This document shows, in pieces, positions 19,903 to 28,005 of a DNA stretch of 64,000 bases. The notes beneath the pieces were generated by a model. That model did not search any database and was not told where the DNA came from. It saw only the letters and a list, made by a program, of their open reading frames with translations. The number at the start of each line of letters is the position of its first letter. Within the stretch, counting starts at the first letter, position 1. The DNA is from Duganella flavida (GTDB lineage Bacteria; Pseudomonadota; Gammaproteobacteria; Burkholderiales; Burkholderiaceae_D): the NCBI RefSeq assembly GCF_009857445.1, contig NZ_WWCN01000003.1, positions 62,001 through 126,000 of the forward strand, read 5' to 3'. The translations under genes and the position numbers were made by a program.

Positions 19903-21747
19903 TTATGCAGCGATGATGACGTTTGGATCAGTACCTTCATAAAGCGATGCAACGATGGCCGCGCGGCGCGTGAGCACCGCCGCCTGGTTGATGGAGCCTT
20001 TGTCGGTCAGCTCGCGATGATCGATCGACGGTGGCTCCGCTTGCAGCAGCAGGCGGTCAATGCGCATGGATGAACCGCTGGCGTCCGCGTTCAGGCGATT
20101 CAACAGGCTTTGGAAGCTGTCGCGCACCGGTGCGCTGGCCAGCACTTTTTCGACGCTGGCGGCGGTGCCCAATCCGGACAGCGGCAGGCAGTGCTCCATG
20201 CGCGGGAACACCAGCAGGCCGATGGCGTTACGGTCGATGCCCGTCACCACCGCATCCATCACATACGGAGCCGCCGCGCTGATGACACGCGCCCGCAGCG
20301 GACCGACGCTGACGAAGGTGCCGGTACTGAGCTTGAAGTCTTCGGCGATGCGGCCGTCGAACATGAAGCCAAGTTCGCGCCGTTCAGGATCGATAAAGCG
20401 TAGCGCGTCGCCGGTGCAGTAGTAGCCGTCACTGTCGAAGGCCGCCGCCGTCAGGTCTGGTGCGCGCCAGTAACCCGGCGTGACGTGCGGCCCATGGAAG
20501 CGCGCTTCCAGCTTGTCACCCGAAGGCACCAGCTTTACCTTGCACCCCGGCGCCGGCACGCCTACGTATCCGGCCTTGATGATGTCGCCGGTGCCGAAGG
20601 TGCAGGAAGGCGAAGTCTCGGTCATGCCCAAACCCGTCATGATGCGGACCGACTCGCCAGTTTCGGCGATGGCCGCTGCATCGAGCCTGTCCCACGCCGC
20701 CTGCGACAGACCTGCGCCGGCGCACAAGAACAGCTTGACGCGGGAGAAGAAGGTGGCGCTGAGCTGCTGGTCGGTCTTCATGGCGTCGGTCAGCATTTCA
20801 AATCCCTTTGGGATGTTGAAGTACATGGTCGGCGCGATTTCGGCGAGGTTGCGCAGCGTGGCGGCGAAGTCGCGCGGCGTCGGCTTGCCGTCGTCGATGT
20901 ACAGGGTACCGCCGTTGTACAAAACGATGCCGACGTTATGGCTGCCGCCGAAAGTGTGATTCCACGGCAGCCAGTCCACCAGCACCGGCGGCTGTTCGCC
21001 CATGAAGGGAAAGGTCTGCAGCAGCATCTGCTGGTTACTGCACAACATGCCGTGGGTGGTGATGACGGCCTTGGGCTTCTTGGTTGAGCCGGAGGTGAAC
21101 AGGAATTTGGCGATGGTTTGCGCGTTCACGTTCGCATGCGCGGCTTCCACGCTCGATGGCGCCACGTCCAGTAGCGCGTTGAAGCGGGTGGCACGGTGGC
21201 CTGCTACCTCGCCGTGCGCCAGGATCAGTTCCGCGTCGGCCGGCATCGCGGCGGCGATGGCCTTGGCGAAGGCTGCGCCATCGGATGCGTACAATGCGCC
21301 TGGCGTCAGCTGCGTTACCAGTTCCGCCAGTTTGCCGTAGTCCGTTGCCACCAGCGAGTACGATGGCGACACCGGCGCGTACGGTATGCTCGCATACATC
21401 GCGCCCAGCGCCAGCTGGAAGTGTTCGAGGTCGTTGCCGGACATGATGAGCAGCGGGCGTTCTGCCGACAAACCGCGATCCAGCAGCGATTGGCCGATGC
21501 GGCGTGCGCGGTCCAGCACTTCGGCGTAGGACAGCCGTATCCATTCGCCATCCACACCGCGTCGTGCGACCAGCGTGCGTTCGGGATGCACAGCGGCGCC
21601 GGATTCCAGCCGGTCGGTAAAGCGCGGCGGGAAATCGCCCAGCGGTGTGATGGCGTCCACATGCCATAAGCCGTCCTCCTGGTAGACCGCGATTTCCGGG
21701 TTGCCCAGCTTGACCGGGCGCTGTGCCGCAGTCCTTGCTTGGTTCAT
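19903..21747 (-). CDS. fcs: Feruloyl-CoA synthetase
   Basis: AMP-forming acyl-CoA ligase of 614 residues that activates ferulate, p-coumarate or caffeate to the CoA thioester. The P-loop-like ATP motif FTSGSTKKPKAVITTHG is near residue 215. GLGMTETSP forms the adenine-binding loop, and YYCTGDALRFID the hinge region. The usual C-terminal lysine motif is replaced by the divergent ending seen in Fcs proteins (FDGRIAEDFKLSTGTFVSVGPLR region). It lies between vdh and the binding-protein gene, 9 bases after vdh. Confidence 0.94.
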   Translation of the reverse strand: MNQARTAAQRPVKLGNPEIAVYQEDGLWHVDAITPLGDFPPRFTDRLESGAAVHPERTLVARRGVDGEWIRLSYAEVLDRARRIGQSLLDRGLSAERPLLIMSGNDLEHFQLALGAMYASIPYAPVSPSYSLVATDYGKLAELVTQLTPGALYASDGAAFAKAIAAAMPADAELILAHGEVAGHRATRFNALLDVAPSSVEAAHANVNAQTIAKFLFTSGSTKKPKAVITTHGMLCSNQQMLLQTFPFMGEQPPVLVDWLPWNHTFGGSHNVGIVLYNGGTLYIDDGKPTPRDFAATLRNLAEIAPTMYFNIPKGFEMLTDAMKTDQQLSATFFSRVKLFLCAGAGLSQAAWDRLDAAAIAETGESVRIMTGLGMTETSPSCTFGTGDIIKAGYVGVPAPGCKVKLVPSGDKLEARFHGPHVTPGYWRAPDLTAAAFDSDGYYCTGDALRFIDPERRELGFMFDGRIAEDFKLSTGTFVSVGPLRARVISAAAPYVMDAVVTGIDRNAIGLLVFPRMEHCLPLSGLGTAASVEKVLASAPVRDSFQSLLNRLNADASGSSMRIDRLLLQAEPPSIDHRELTDKGSINQAAVLTRRAAIVASLYEGTDPNVIIAA

Positions 21748-21756
21748 GCGGCCTCC

Positions 21757-23202
21757 TTAGATCGGGTAGTGACGCGGCGTGGTCTGGATCGTGATCCAGC
21801 GCAGCTCCGTGAACTCCGCAATCGCCGCCTTGCCGCCAAAGCGTCCCTGGCCGCTGTGCTTTACGCCGCCGAATGGCATCTGCGCCTCATCATGTACGGT
21901 CGGACCGTTGATGTGGCAGATGCCGGACTCGATGCGCTTGGCGACTGCCATTGCGCGGCCGATGTCGCGGCTGAACACTGCGGATGACAGGCCGTATTCG
22001 CTGTCGTTGGCGAGGCGCAGCGCTTCTTCTTCCGTGTCGAAGCGCAGGATGGAGACGATGGGGCCGAACGATTCCTGCTGGTAGACCTGCATCTCCGGCG
22101 TCACGCCATCGACGATGGCGGGCTGCATCAGGTTTCCCTGTACCTCGGAGGTAGATTGCAGCACGCGCGCGCCGCGTTCCTGAGCGTCACGCAGCATGGC
22201 GCTTACTCGCTGGGCTGCGGCGCTGTCGATCATGCCGGTGAGCGGCGCATCGGCGTGGGCTGCTTTCAGCTTGCTGGTCTTGGCCGCGAATTTGTCGAGG
22301 AAGGCGTCGGCGATCTTGTTGTCGACGATGATGCGGTCGGCCGACATGCAGATTTGGCCCTGGTTGAAGAAGGCGCTGAAGGCCGCGCCTTCAACGGCAG
22401 CGTCGATATCGGCGTCGTCCAGTATCACGATAGGATTCTTGCCGCCCAATTCCAGCAGCACCGGTTTCAGATGCGTGGCGCAATGCTGGGCGATGATGCG
22501 GCCCACATTGGTGGAACCAGTGAAGTTAACGCGGCGGACCGCCGGCGCAGCGATCAGACGCTCCACCACTTTCGGCGCATCCTGCGGTGCGTTGGTAATG
22601 ACGTTGACCACGCCGGCCGGGAAGCCTGCATCTTCAAACACGCTGCCGATCAGGCGATGCAGGGCAGGGCACAGCTCCGACGCTTTCAGGATCACAGTAT
22701 TGCCGCAAGCGAGCGGCATGGCCAGTGCGCGGGTGCCGAGGATGACCGGCGCATTCCATGGCGCGATGCCGACCACTACGCCGCAAGCCTGGCGCACGCC
22801 CATCGCCAGCGAGCCCGGTACGTCGGACGGAATTACTTCGCCGCTGATCTGGGTGGTCATGGCGGCGGCTTCGCGCAGCATATTGGCAGCCAGCGTTACA
22901 TTGAACTGATACCACACCGGTGCGCCGCCTGCTTCAGCGATGCCGCGTTCGACGAATTCTGCGCGGCGTGCTTCCATTGCGTCGGCGGCCTTGAGCAGCA
23001 ATGCGCGGCGTGCGCCCGGCAGCATGGCGGACCACGCAGGGAAGGCTGCTTGCGCTGCCTGCACGGCGCGGTCCACATCTTCCAGCGAGGCTGCCGCAGC
23101 GCGGCTGGCGACTTCGCCGTTGGCCGGGTTGCGGCGCTCGAACACGGCGCCGTTGTGCGCGGCGGCGGTGGCGCCGCCGATCAGCAAATCGGTATTAAAC
23201 AT
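21757..23202 (-). CDS. vdh: Vanillin dehydrogenase
   Basis: NAD-dependent aldehyde dehydrogenase of 481 residues that oxidises vanillin or 4-hydroxybenzaldehyde to the acid. Catalytic Cys285 lies in NQGQICMSADR and the general base Glu251 in LELGGKNP; the NAD-site motif FTGSTNVGR is at 227-235. The N-terminal FERRNPANGEVASRAAAAS resembles the Pseudomonas Vdh group. It follows ech after 30 bases that include an AGGAGA ribosome site. The products would be vanillate, whose demethylase is not in the window, and 4-hydroxybenzoate, the substrate of PobA. Confidence 0.94.
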   Translation of the reverse strand: MFNTDLLIGGATAAAHNGAVFERRNPANGEVASRAAAASLEDVDRAVQAAQAAFPAWSAMLPGARRALLLKAADAMEARRAEFVERGIAEAGGAPVWYQFNVTLAANMLREAAAMTTQISGEVIPSDVPGSLAMGVRQACGVVVGIAPWNAPVILGTRALAMPLACGNTVILKASELCPALHRLIGSVFEDAGFPAGVVNVITNAPQDAPKVVERLIAAPAVRRVNFTGSTNVGRIIAQHCATHLKPVLLELGGKNPIVILDDADIDAAVEGAAFSAFFNQGQICMSADRIIVDNKIADAFLDKFAAKTSKLKAAHADAPLTGMIDSAAAQRVSAMLRDAQERGARVLQSTSEVQGNLMQPAIVDGVTPEMQVYQQESFGPIVSILRFDTEEEALRLANDSEYGLSSAVFSRDIGRAMAVAKRIESGICHINGPTVHDEAQMPFGGVKHSGQGRFGGKAAIAEFTELRWITIQTTPRHYPI

Positions 23203-23232
23203 GGTTGTCTCCTCTTTGTTTTATTGTAGGGT

Positions 23233-24066
23233 TTAACCGCGTTTGTAGGTTTGCAGGCCTGGCTTGATGGTTTTATCGTCCAGGAACTGCTTGAGGCCTT
23301 GGGCCCGGCCCTTTTCCGGATCGCGGTAGTTGGACTGGTCAACCTTGGCGTACAGGTAGTCCTCGTTCTGGTCCCAATTCAGTTCGCGGCAGCGCTTGAA
23401 ACCGTTCTTGGCGATGCGCAGTACCGTAGGCGATTTCTCCAGCAGCTTGCCGGCCAGCGCCAGCACGTGGTCGCGCAGTTCGGCGCGCGGCACGCTCTTG
23501 TTGACGAGGCCCATGGCAGCGGCTTCCTGGCCGGTGAAGGTGTCGCCGGTCATGATGTAGTGGAGCGCCTGGCGATGGCCCATCGTATCGGCGACGGCTT
23601 TGCTGACCAGGTTACCGGGCGGGATGCCCCAGTTGATTTCCGAAAGGCCGAACACCGCTTCATCGGCCGCGATGGCGAGGTCGCAGGCCACCAGCGGCGA
23701 GAACGCCCCGCCGAAGCACCAGCCGTTGACCATGGCGATAGTCGGTTTGGAGTACATGCGCAGCAGCTTCCACTGCCATTGCGAGCAATCGCGGCGCAGG
23801 CGTTCCTGGAAAATCTCAGGCTTGCCGTCGTTCTCGCGGAAGTATTCTTTCAGGTCCATGCCGGCGGTCCAGCTGTCGCCGGCGCCGGTCAGCACGATCA
23901 CTTGCGCTTCCTCGTCCAGTTCCAGCGTTTCCAGCACGTCGATCATCTCGCGGTTGAGCGTTGGGCTCATGGCGTTGCGCTTTTCCGGACGGTTGAGGGT
24001 AATCCAGCCGATGCTGTTTTCAATATCCACCTTCACGGTTTCCCATCGGCCTGCGTATTTGGACAT
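23233..24066 (-). CDS. ech: Hydroxycinnamoyl-CoA hydratase-lyase
   Basis: Crotonase-family enzyme of 277 residues that hydrates feruloyl-CoA or p-coumaroyl-CoA and splits it to vanillin or 4-hydroxybenzaldehyde plus acetyl-CoA. Ser123 (GGAFSPL), Glu143 (GLSEINWGIPPG) and Tyr239 (DYLYAK) fall at the same numbers as the active-site residues of the Pseudomonas fluorescens HCHL enzyme. The N-terminal NRPEKRNAMSPTLNREMIDVL also matches closely. First gene of the five-gene operon ech-vdh-fcs-binding protein-esterase, divergent from the MarR regulator. Confidence 0.96.
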   Translation of the reverse strand: MSKYAGRWETVKVDIENSIGWITLNRPEKRNAMSPTLNREMIDVLETLELDEEAQVIVLTGAGDSWTAGMDLKEYFRENDGKPEIFQERLRRDCSQWQWKLLRMYSKPTIAMVNGWCFGGAFSPLVACDLAIAADEAVFGLSEINWGIPPGNLVSKAVADTMGHRQALHYIMTGDTFTGQEAAAMGLVNKSVPRAELRDHVLALAGKLLEKSPTVLRIAKNGFKRCRELNWDQNEDYLYAKVDQSNYRDPEKGRAQGLKQFLDDKTIKPGLQTYKRG

Positions 24067-24083
24067 ACAATATCTCCTGTGTG

Positions 24084-24122
24084 TAAGTTTATTATCAGGC
24101 TACCTGATATGTAACTTATACT
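24084..24122. promoter_or_regulatory. Candidate MarR operator between ech and its regulator
   Basis: Two inverted repeats share one centre at 24101: an inner TATCAGG-CTA-CCTGATA (24093-24109) and an outer TAAGTT (24084-24089) with AACTTA (24113-24118). Possible -10 hexamers are GATAAT on the minus strand (24096 to 24091) for ech and TATACT on the plus strand (24117-24122) for the regulator. A bound dimer would therefore cover both promoters. The dyads are seen directly; control by the adjacent MarR protein and release by a hydroxycinnamoyl-CoA is inferred from related systems. Confidence 0.7.
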
Positions 24123-24157
24123 ATACCCACCTTCTACGTTTTACAAGATGAATTTTT

Positions 24158-24607
24158 ATGGTTAAAGCACATTCCGATAATCGGCCGGCGGGACTGGCGT
24201 ATCTGGTGGGGCGTCTGGATCACATTTTGAACAAGCGGCTGCGCGATTGCGTGGCCCCGGCCGGACTGACGGTGCCGCAGTACACAGCGCTGTCGGTATT
24301 CCGTGCCCATGGTTCGCTGTCGAATGCGCAGCTGGCGGTGCGCATCATGACCACGCCGCAGTCGGCCAACGAGATGGTGAAGGCGATGGAGAGCAAAGGC
24401 TGGATCGAGCGCTCGCCGGATCCGGCGCACGGCCGCATCATCCAGATCCAGCTGACCGAAGAAGGCCAGACCATCCTGCTTGAATGCGATCCGAAAGTGC
24501 GTGAAGTGGAGATGCTGATGTTCCCGGACACCAGCGAGGAGGAACGCGCACTGCTGCTGGCCCAGTTGAAGGGGGCAGTGCGCGCGCTCAGTGTGGAAGG
24601 ACTTTAG
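24158..24607 (+). CDS. MarR-family repressor of the hydroxycinnamate operon
   Basis: Winged-helix regulator of 149 residues. The DNA-binding part is LTVPQYTALSVFRAHGSLSNAQLAVRIMTTPQSANEMVKAMESKGWIERSPDPAHGR (residues about 38-95), followed by a C-terminal dimerisation helix. It is divergent from ech with 91 bases between starts. CouR, HcaR and FerC/FerR-type MarR proteins repress such operons and respond to hydroxycinnamoyl-CoA; the same is likely here. Its stop codon overlaps the stop of the thioesterase gene by a few bases. Confidence 0.9.
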   Translation: MVKAHSDNRPAGLAYLVGRLDHILNKRLRDCVAPAGLTVPQYTALSVFRAHGSLSNAQLAVRIMTTPQSANEMVKAMESKGWIERSPDPAHGRIIQIQLTEEGQTILLECDPKVREVEMLMFPDTSEEERALLLAQLKGAVRALSVEGL

Positions 24608-25149
24608 TTCTTGGCTTCTTCGTGGCGCAGCTGCGCGCTCATGCCGTCGCATCTGGCCGACCATGCAGTCAGCCAGTCCGGCATGGCCGGCGATTGTTCC
24701 GGCAGGCCGAGGTCTTTGATCAGTACAGCCGGCGGCACCGTGCCTTTAGGCGCGCGGAACACGCCGCGCATGATCACCACGCCGGCGGTACGGCCATCCT
24801 TGACGAAACGGTGTTCGAGGAAGCTCCACTTGTCATCCCAGCCCAACATGCGGGTGTGGATTTCAAACGTCTCGAACAGTTTCAGCTCGCGGCGGAATTT
24901 GCCCCATGCGTCGCCGACGATGGGCACGGCCTTGAGGCGCAGCGCGGTGCGGAAGGCGCCGGTCTTCAGCACGTAGTCCATGCGGCCGATGTCGGCCATT
25001 GTGAAATAGCGGCCATTGGTAACGTGGCGGTTCAAGTCCAGGTCATGCGGCCATACGCCCATGCGGATCACGGTGATGGAAAACGGGTCGGCGGACTGTC
25101 GCCACGGACGCTTCAACAGCATCCATATCAGTCGGATCCAAAGATTCAT
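24604..25149 (-). CDS. Acyl-CoA thioesterase-like protein (4HBT family)
   Basis: Hot-dog-fold protein of 181 residues, resembling the THEM6-like thioesterase group. MGVWPHDLDLNRHVTNGRYFTMADIGRMDYV (about residues 30-62) carries the D-x-N-x-H-x-x-N pattern of this family, and LFETFEIHTRMLGWDDKWSFLEHRFV forms later strands. A hydrophobic N-terminus (MNLWIRLIWMLLKRPW) may bind a membrane. It converges on the MarR gene with a 4-base overlap. It could hydrolyse aromatic acyl-CoA that accumulates in the ferulate pathway, but substrate and link to the pathway are guesses from position. Confidence 0.72.
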   Translation of the reverse strand: MNLWIRLIWMLLKRPWRQSADPFSITVIRMGVWPHDLDLNRHVTNGRYFTMADIGRMDYVLKTGAFRTALRLKAVPIVGDAWGKFRRELKLFETFEIHTRMLGWDDKWSFLEHRFVKDGRTAGVVIMRGVFRAPKGTVPPAVLIKDLGLPEQSPAMPDWLTAWSARCDGMSAQLRHEEAKN

Positions 25150-25254
25150 GGTGTACAGGTAAGTAGAGGGTAGCCACCACTATAGGCGAGGCGGTTCTGG
25201 TAAGGTAGGTGCAGAAATGACTTTTTTCATGCGACTTTTGCCAACCTCGTTGCC

Positions 25255-26214
25255 ATGCACCTCACCTTACTCTTTGCCGACCAATGCTCAGCCTCCAGCG
25301 CCACCACGGCGCTGGAACTGCTCACCGCTGCCAACCTGTTTGCCGGCGAAACCATCTTCGACGTGGTGACGGCGTCGCTGGACGGGAAGCCGGTTAGTAC
25401 CCTGCGCGGCCAGACTTTACAGCCGGAAGTGGCGCTGGACCAGATCAAGCATACCGATTTGGTGCTAATACCCGGATTCCTCTTCACGCTGCGCGAAGCC
25501 TTGCCCGGCTTTGACCGTTACGCCGATTGGCTGCGCAAGCAGCACGCGCAAGGTGCGGTGCTGGCGACCATGTGCACCGCCACTTTCCTGTTGGCGGAAA
25601 CCGGTTTGCTATCCGGCGCGCGCGCCACCACGCATTGGGCCTTCGCGGACCTGTTCCGCAAACGCTATCCCGATGTGCGCATGGATGAACGCGAGACGCT
25701 GTGCGAGGACAACCGCTTCCTTACCAGCGGCGGCGCCAGTGCGGCGATGGATCTGCTGCTGCACCTGATACGCCGTTACGGCTCACTGGACCTGGCGCAG
25801 AAGTGCAGCCACTACCTGCTGATCGATAACGCCCGCAGCGAGCAGTCGGTATATGTGATGTGGTCCATGCCGAAGAGTCATGGCGATGACGGCATCCTGC
25901 GCGTGCAGAACTGGCTGGAAGAGCACTATGCTGAGCCGCTGTCGATCGACGAACTGGCGCAGCGCTTTGGCTACGGCGCCCGCAACTTCGCGCGCCGTTT
26001 CAAGGAGGCGACCGGCTACACACCGCTGGCTTATCTGCAAACACTGCGGCTGGAGAAAGCCAAGCACCTGCTGGAGTCAACCCGCATGAGCCTCGACAGC
26101 ATTACCTTCAAAGTGGGATATGAGGACAGTAATTCGTTCCGCCGTTTGTTCCAGCAGCGGGTGGGACTGCTGCCTGCGTCGTACCGGAAGAAGTTCCAGC
26201 CGCAGGCAGCATAA
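25255..26214 (+). CDS. GlxA-family transcriptional regulator (DJ-1/PfpI domain plus AraC helix-turn-helix)
   Basis: Regulator of 319 residues. The first about 170 residues form a DJ-1/PfpI-like domain (LFADQCSASSATTALELLTAA, LATMCTATFLLAETG) in which the Cys of ATMCTA occupies the nucleophile elbow. Residues about 215-315 carry the paired AraC helix-turn-helix motifs (FGYGARNFARRFKEATGYTPLAYLQTLRLEKAKHLLE region). Homologues regulate choline, carnitine, arginine or nitrogen-compound genes; the effector here is unknown. Its downstream neighbour is an amino-acid permease on the opposite strand, which could be related but is not obviously controlled by it. Confidence 0.87.
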   Translation: MHLTLLFADQCSASSATTALELLTAANLFAGETIFDVVTASLDGKPVSTLRGQTLQPEVALDQIKHTDLVLIPGFLFTLREALPGFDRYADWLRKQHAQGAVLATMCTATFLLAETGLLSGARATTHWAFADLFRKRYPDVRMDERETLCEDNRFLTSGGASAAMDLLLHLIRRYGSLDLAQKCSHYLLIDNARSEQSVYVMWSMPKSHGDDGILRVQNWLEEHYAEPLSIDELAQRFGYGARNFARRFKEATGYTPLAYLQTLRLEKAKHLLESTRMSLDSITFKVGYEDSNSFRRLFQQRVGLLPASYRKKFQPQAA

Positions 26215-26223
26215 GAGGAAGGC

Positions 26224-27612
26224 TTAGTTCAGCGCGGAGTTCTTACGCGCATAGGTGAAGTAGATCACCAGGCCGATGGCCAGCCAGATGCCGAAGGCGA
26301 CCCAGGTGAACCAGCTCAGGTAAGCCATCAGCGTGACGCAGAAGATCACGGCCAGCGCAGGAATTACCGGCACGCCTGGGCAGCGGAACGCGCGCTTCAG
26401 GTCAGGGCGGGTTTTGCGCAGGATGACAATCGCGATCGACACCAGGCTGAATGCCGCCAGCGTACCGATGTTCACCAGCTCATTCAGCACGTTCAACGGC
26501 ACCAGCGCGGCCAGGATGCCGAACACAATACCAACCAGCCAGGTGGCGAAGAACGGGGTGTGGAAACGGGGGTGCACTTCCGACAGGCGTTTCGGCAGCA
26601 GGCCGTCGCGCGACATGGCGTAGATGATACGGGTCTGGCCGAAGGCCATCACCAGGATCACGGTGGTCATGCCCAGGATCGCGCCCAGGTCGACGAAGCC
26701 GGCGAACCAGTTCTCACCGGCTTTTTGCAGTGCCAGCGTCACCGGGTGGTCGATGCCAAGGAATTCCTTGAACGGTACGATGCCGGTCATGATGGCCGAG
26801 ACGATCACATACAACACGGTGCACACAGCCAGCGAACCAATGATACCGATCGGCAGGTCGCGTTCCGGACGTTTCACTTCTTCCGCCGCCGAAGTGACAG
26901 CGTCGAAACCGATGAAGGCGAAGAACACCAGTGCTGCGGCGCTCAGGGTACCCTGCATACCGTACGGCATGAATGGCTGCCAGTTGGCCGGGGTGACGTG
27001 GCGCGCGCCGACGACGATAAACAGCAGTACCACGCCGATCTTGATGACCACCATGATGTTGTTCATACGGGCCGATTCACGTACGCCGATACTCAGCATC
27101 GCGGTCAGCAGCAGCATGATGCACAGCGCCGGCAGGTTGATGATGGTGCTAACGCCAGGGATGGCGCCGGGAGCGGCCGTCAGTGCCACCGGCAGGTGGA
27201 TGTCGAAACCTGCCAACAGCGATTGGAAGTAACCGGACCAGCCGACCGACACTGCGGAAGTGGCAAGGCCATATTCCAGCAGCAGGTCCCAGCCGATCAT
27301 CCACGCGGCCAGTTCGCCCAGCGTGGCATAGGAATAGGTATAAATGGAGCCAGCCACCGGCACGGTGGAGGCAAATTCAGCGTAGCACAGCGCAGCGAAA
27401 CCGCAGGCGATGGCGGCGATCACGAAGGACAGCGTCAGCGCAGGGCCAGCCGTCACTGCGCCGGTACCGGTCAGCACAAAGATACCCGTGCCGACGATAG
27501 CGCCTATGCCCATCAAGACCAGGTCCATTGGACCGAGCACTTTCGCCAGCCCGCCCGGCTTCTGGGCGGATGCGATCATGTCATCCAGATTCTTAGTTCT
27601 AAAAATGCTCAA
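26224..27612 (-). CDS. APC-family amino acid permease (cationic amino acid transporter type)
   Basis: Inner-membrane permease of 462 residues with about 12 membrane segments. The TTG at 27612 is chosen as the start: GGAG lies six bases upstream and the N-terminus then reads LSIFRTKNLDDMIASAQ, which matches the family beginning. Key motifs are GIGAIVGTGIFVLTG in the first helix and FFAFIGFDAVTSAAEEVKRPERDLP in helix 6. The type is that of YhdG/CAT transporters, which often carry Lys, Arg or other amino acids; substrate unproven. It appears to be a single gene. Confidence 0.88.
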   Translation of the reverse strand: MSIFRTKNLDDMIASAQKPGGLAKVLGPMDLVLMGIGAIVGTGIFVLTGTGAVTAGPALTLSFVIAAIACGFAALCYAEFASTVPVAGSIYTYSYATLGELAAWMIGWDLLLEYGLATSAVSVGWSGYFQSLLAGFDIHLPVALTAAPGAIPGVSTIINLPALCIMLLLTAMLSIGVRESARMNNIMVVIKIGVVLLFIVVGARHVTPANWQPFMPYGMQGTLSAAALVFFAFIGFDAVTSAAEEVKRPERDLPIGIIGSLAVCTVLYVIVSAIMTGIVPFKEFLGIDHPVTLALQKAGENWFAGFVDLGAILGMTTVILVMAFGQTRIIYAMSRDGLLPKRLSEVHPRFHTPFFATWLVGIVFGILAALVPLNVLNELVNIGTLAAFSLVSIAIVILRKTRPDLKRAFRCPGVPVIPALAVIFCVTLMAYLSWFTWVAFGIWLAIGLVIYFTYARKNSALN

Positions 27613-27762
27613 AATGGCTCCAATTTTATTGTGGTTATCGTGATTCCCGACGGCGCCTTGTGGGCTTAAAAGTCGGGCGACCGCAAATAATACAATATGG
27701 TGGCGCCAATGATGCCGATTAATCACCGAAAAAAGCCGGTGACTGCCGGAGGATGTTTCTTT

Positions 27763-27939
27763 TTAGTGTCGGAAGGCTTGTCCCAGTTTGCCGAGGTCAA
27801 TCGGCGGCGGCACAAAGGCCTGGGCGAACAGGATTTGGTCGGCTGCCGGAGCAATACGCTCCACGACCCAGTCGACGACGGGGGCTGCCAGCGGCGAGGC
27901 GAGGACGGCGGCGCACAGTGCGGTTTTGAGGATGGCCAT
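27763..27939 (-). CDS. Small exported protein candidate, 58 residues
   Basis: Short frame with a good ribosome site (AAAGGAGACACCC before the ATG at 27939). It encodes MAILKTALCAAVLASPLAAP, a hydrophobic N-terminus resembling a signal peptide or a single membrane segment. An amphipathic middle (VVDWVVERIAPAADQILFAQ) and a Pro-rich end (FVPPPIDLGKLGQAFRH) follow. No family is recognised. On the minus strand, CCGG-CAGTCA-CCGG followed by a T run (about 27733-27750) could terminate it. It lies in the gap between the permease and the CdaR gene, reads in the same direction as both, and is the only frame with a ribosome site there. Confidence 0.5.
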   Translation of the reverse strand: MAILKTALCAAVLASPLAAPVVDWVVERIAPAADQILFAQAFVPPPIDLGKLGQAFRH

Positions 27940-28005
27940 GGGTGTCTCCTTTGTTATGGATTCATGTTAGACCGCCCGGCATCCGTGCACGAATGGTTTA
28001 TATCA

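Noticed and set aside
18701..19942. A 413-codon open frame antisense to the binding-protein gene
   Set aside because: It has no recognisable domain and mirrors a well-supported binding protein.
26560..27669. A 369-codon open frame opposite the amino acid permease
   Set aside because: His, Gln and Asp-rich composition is the mirror of hydrophobic codons; no ribosome site or domain.
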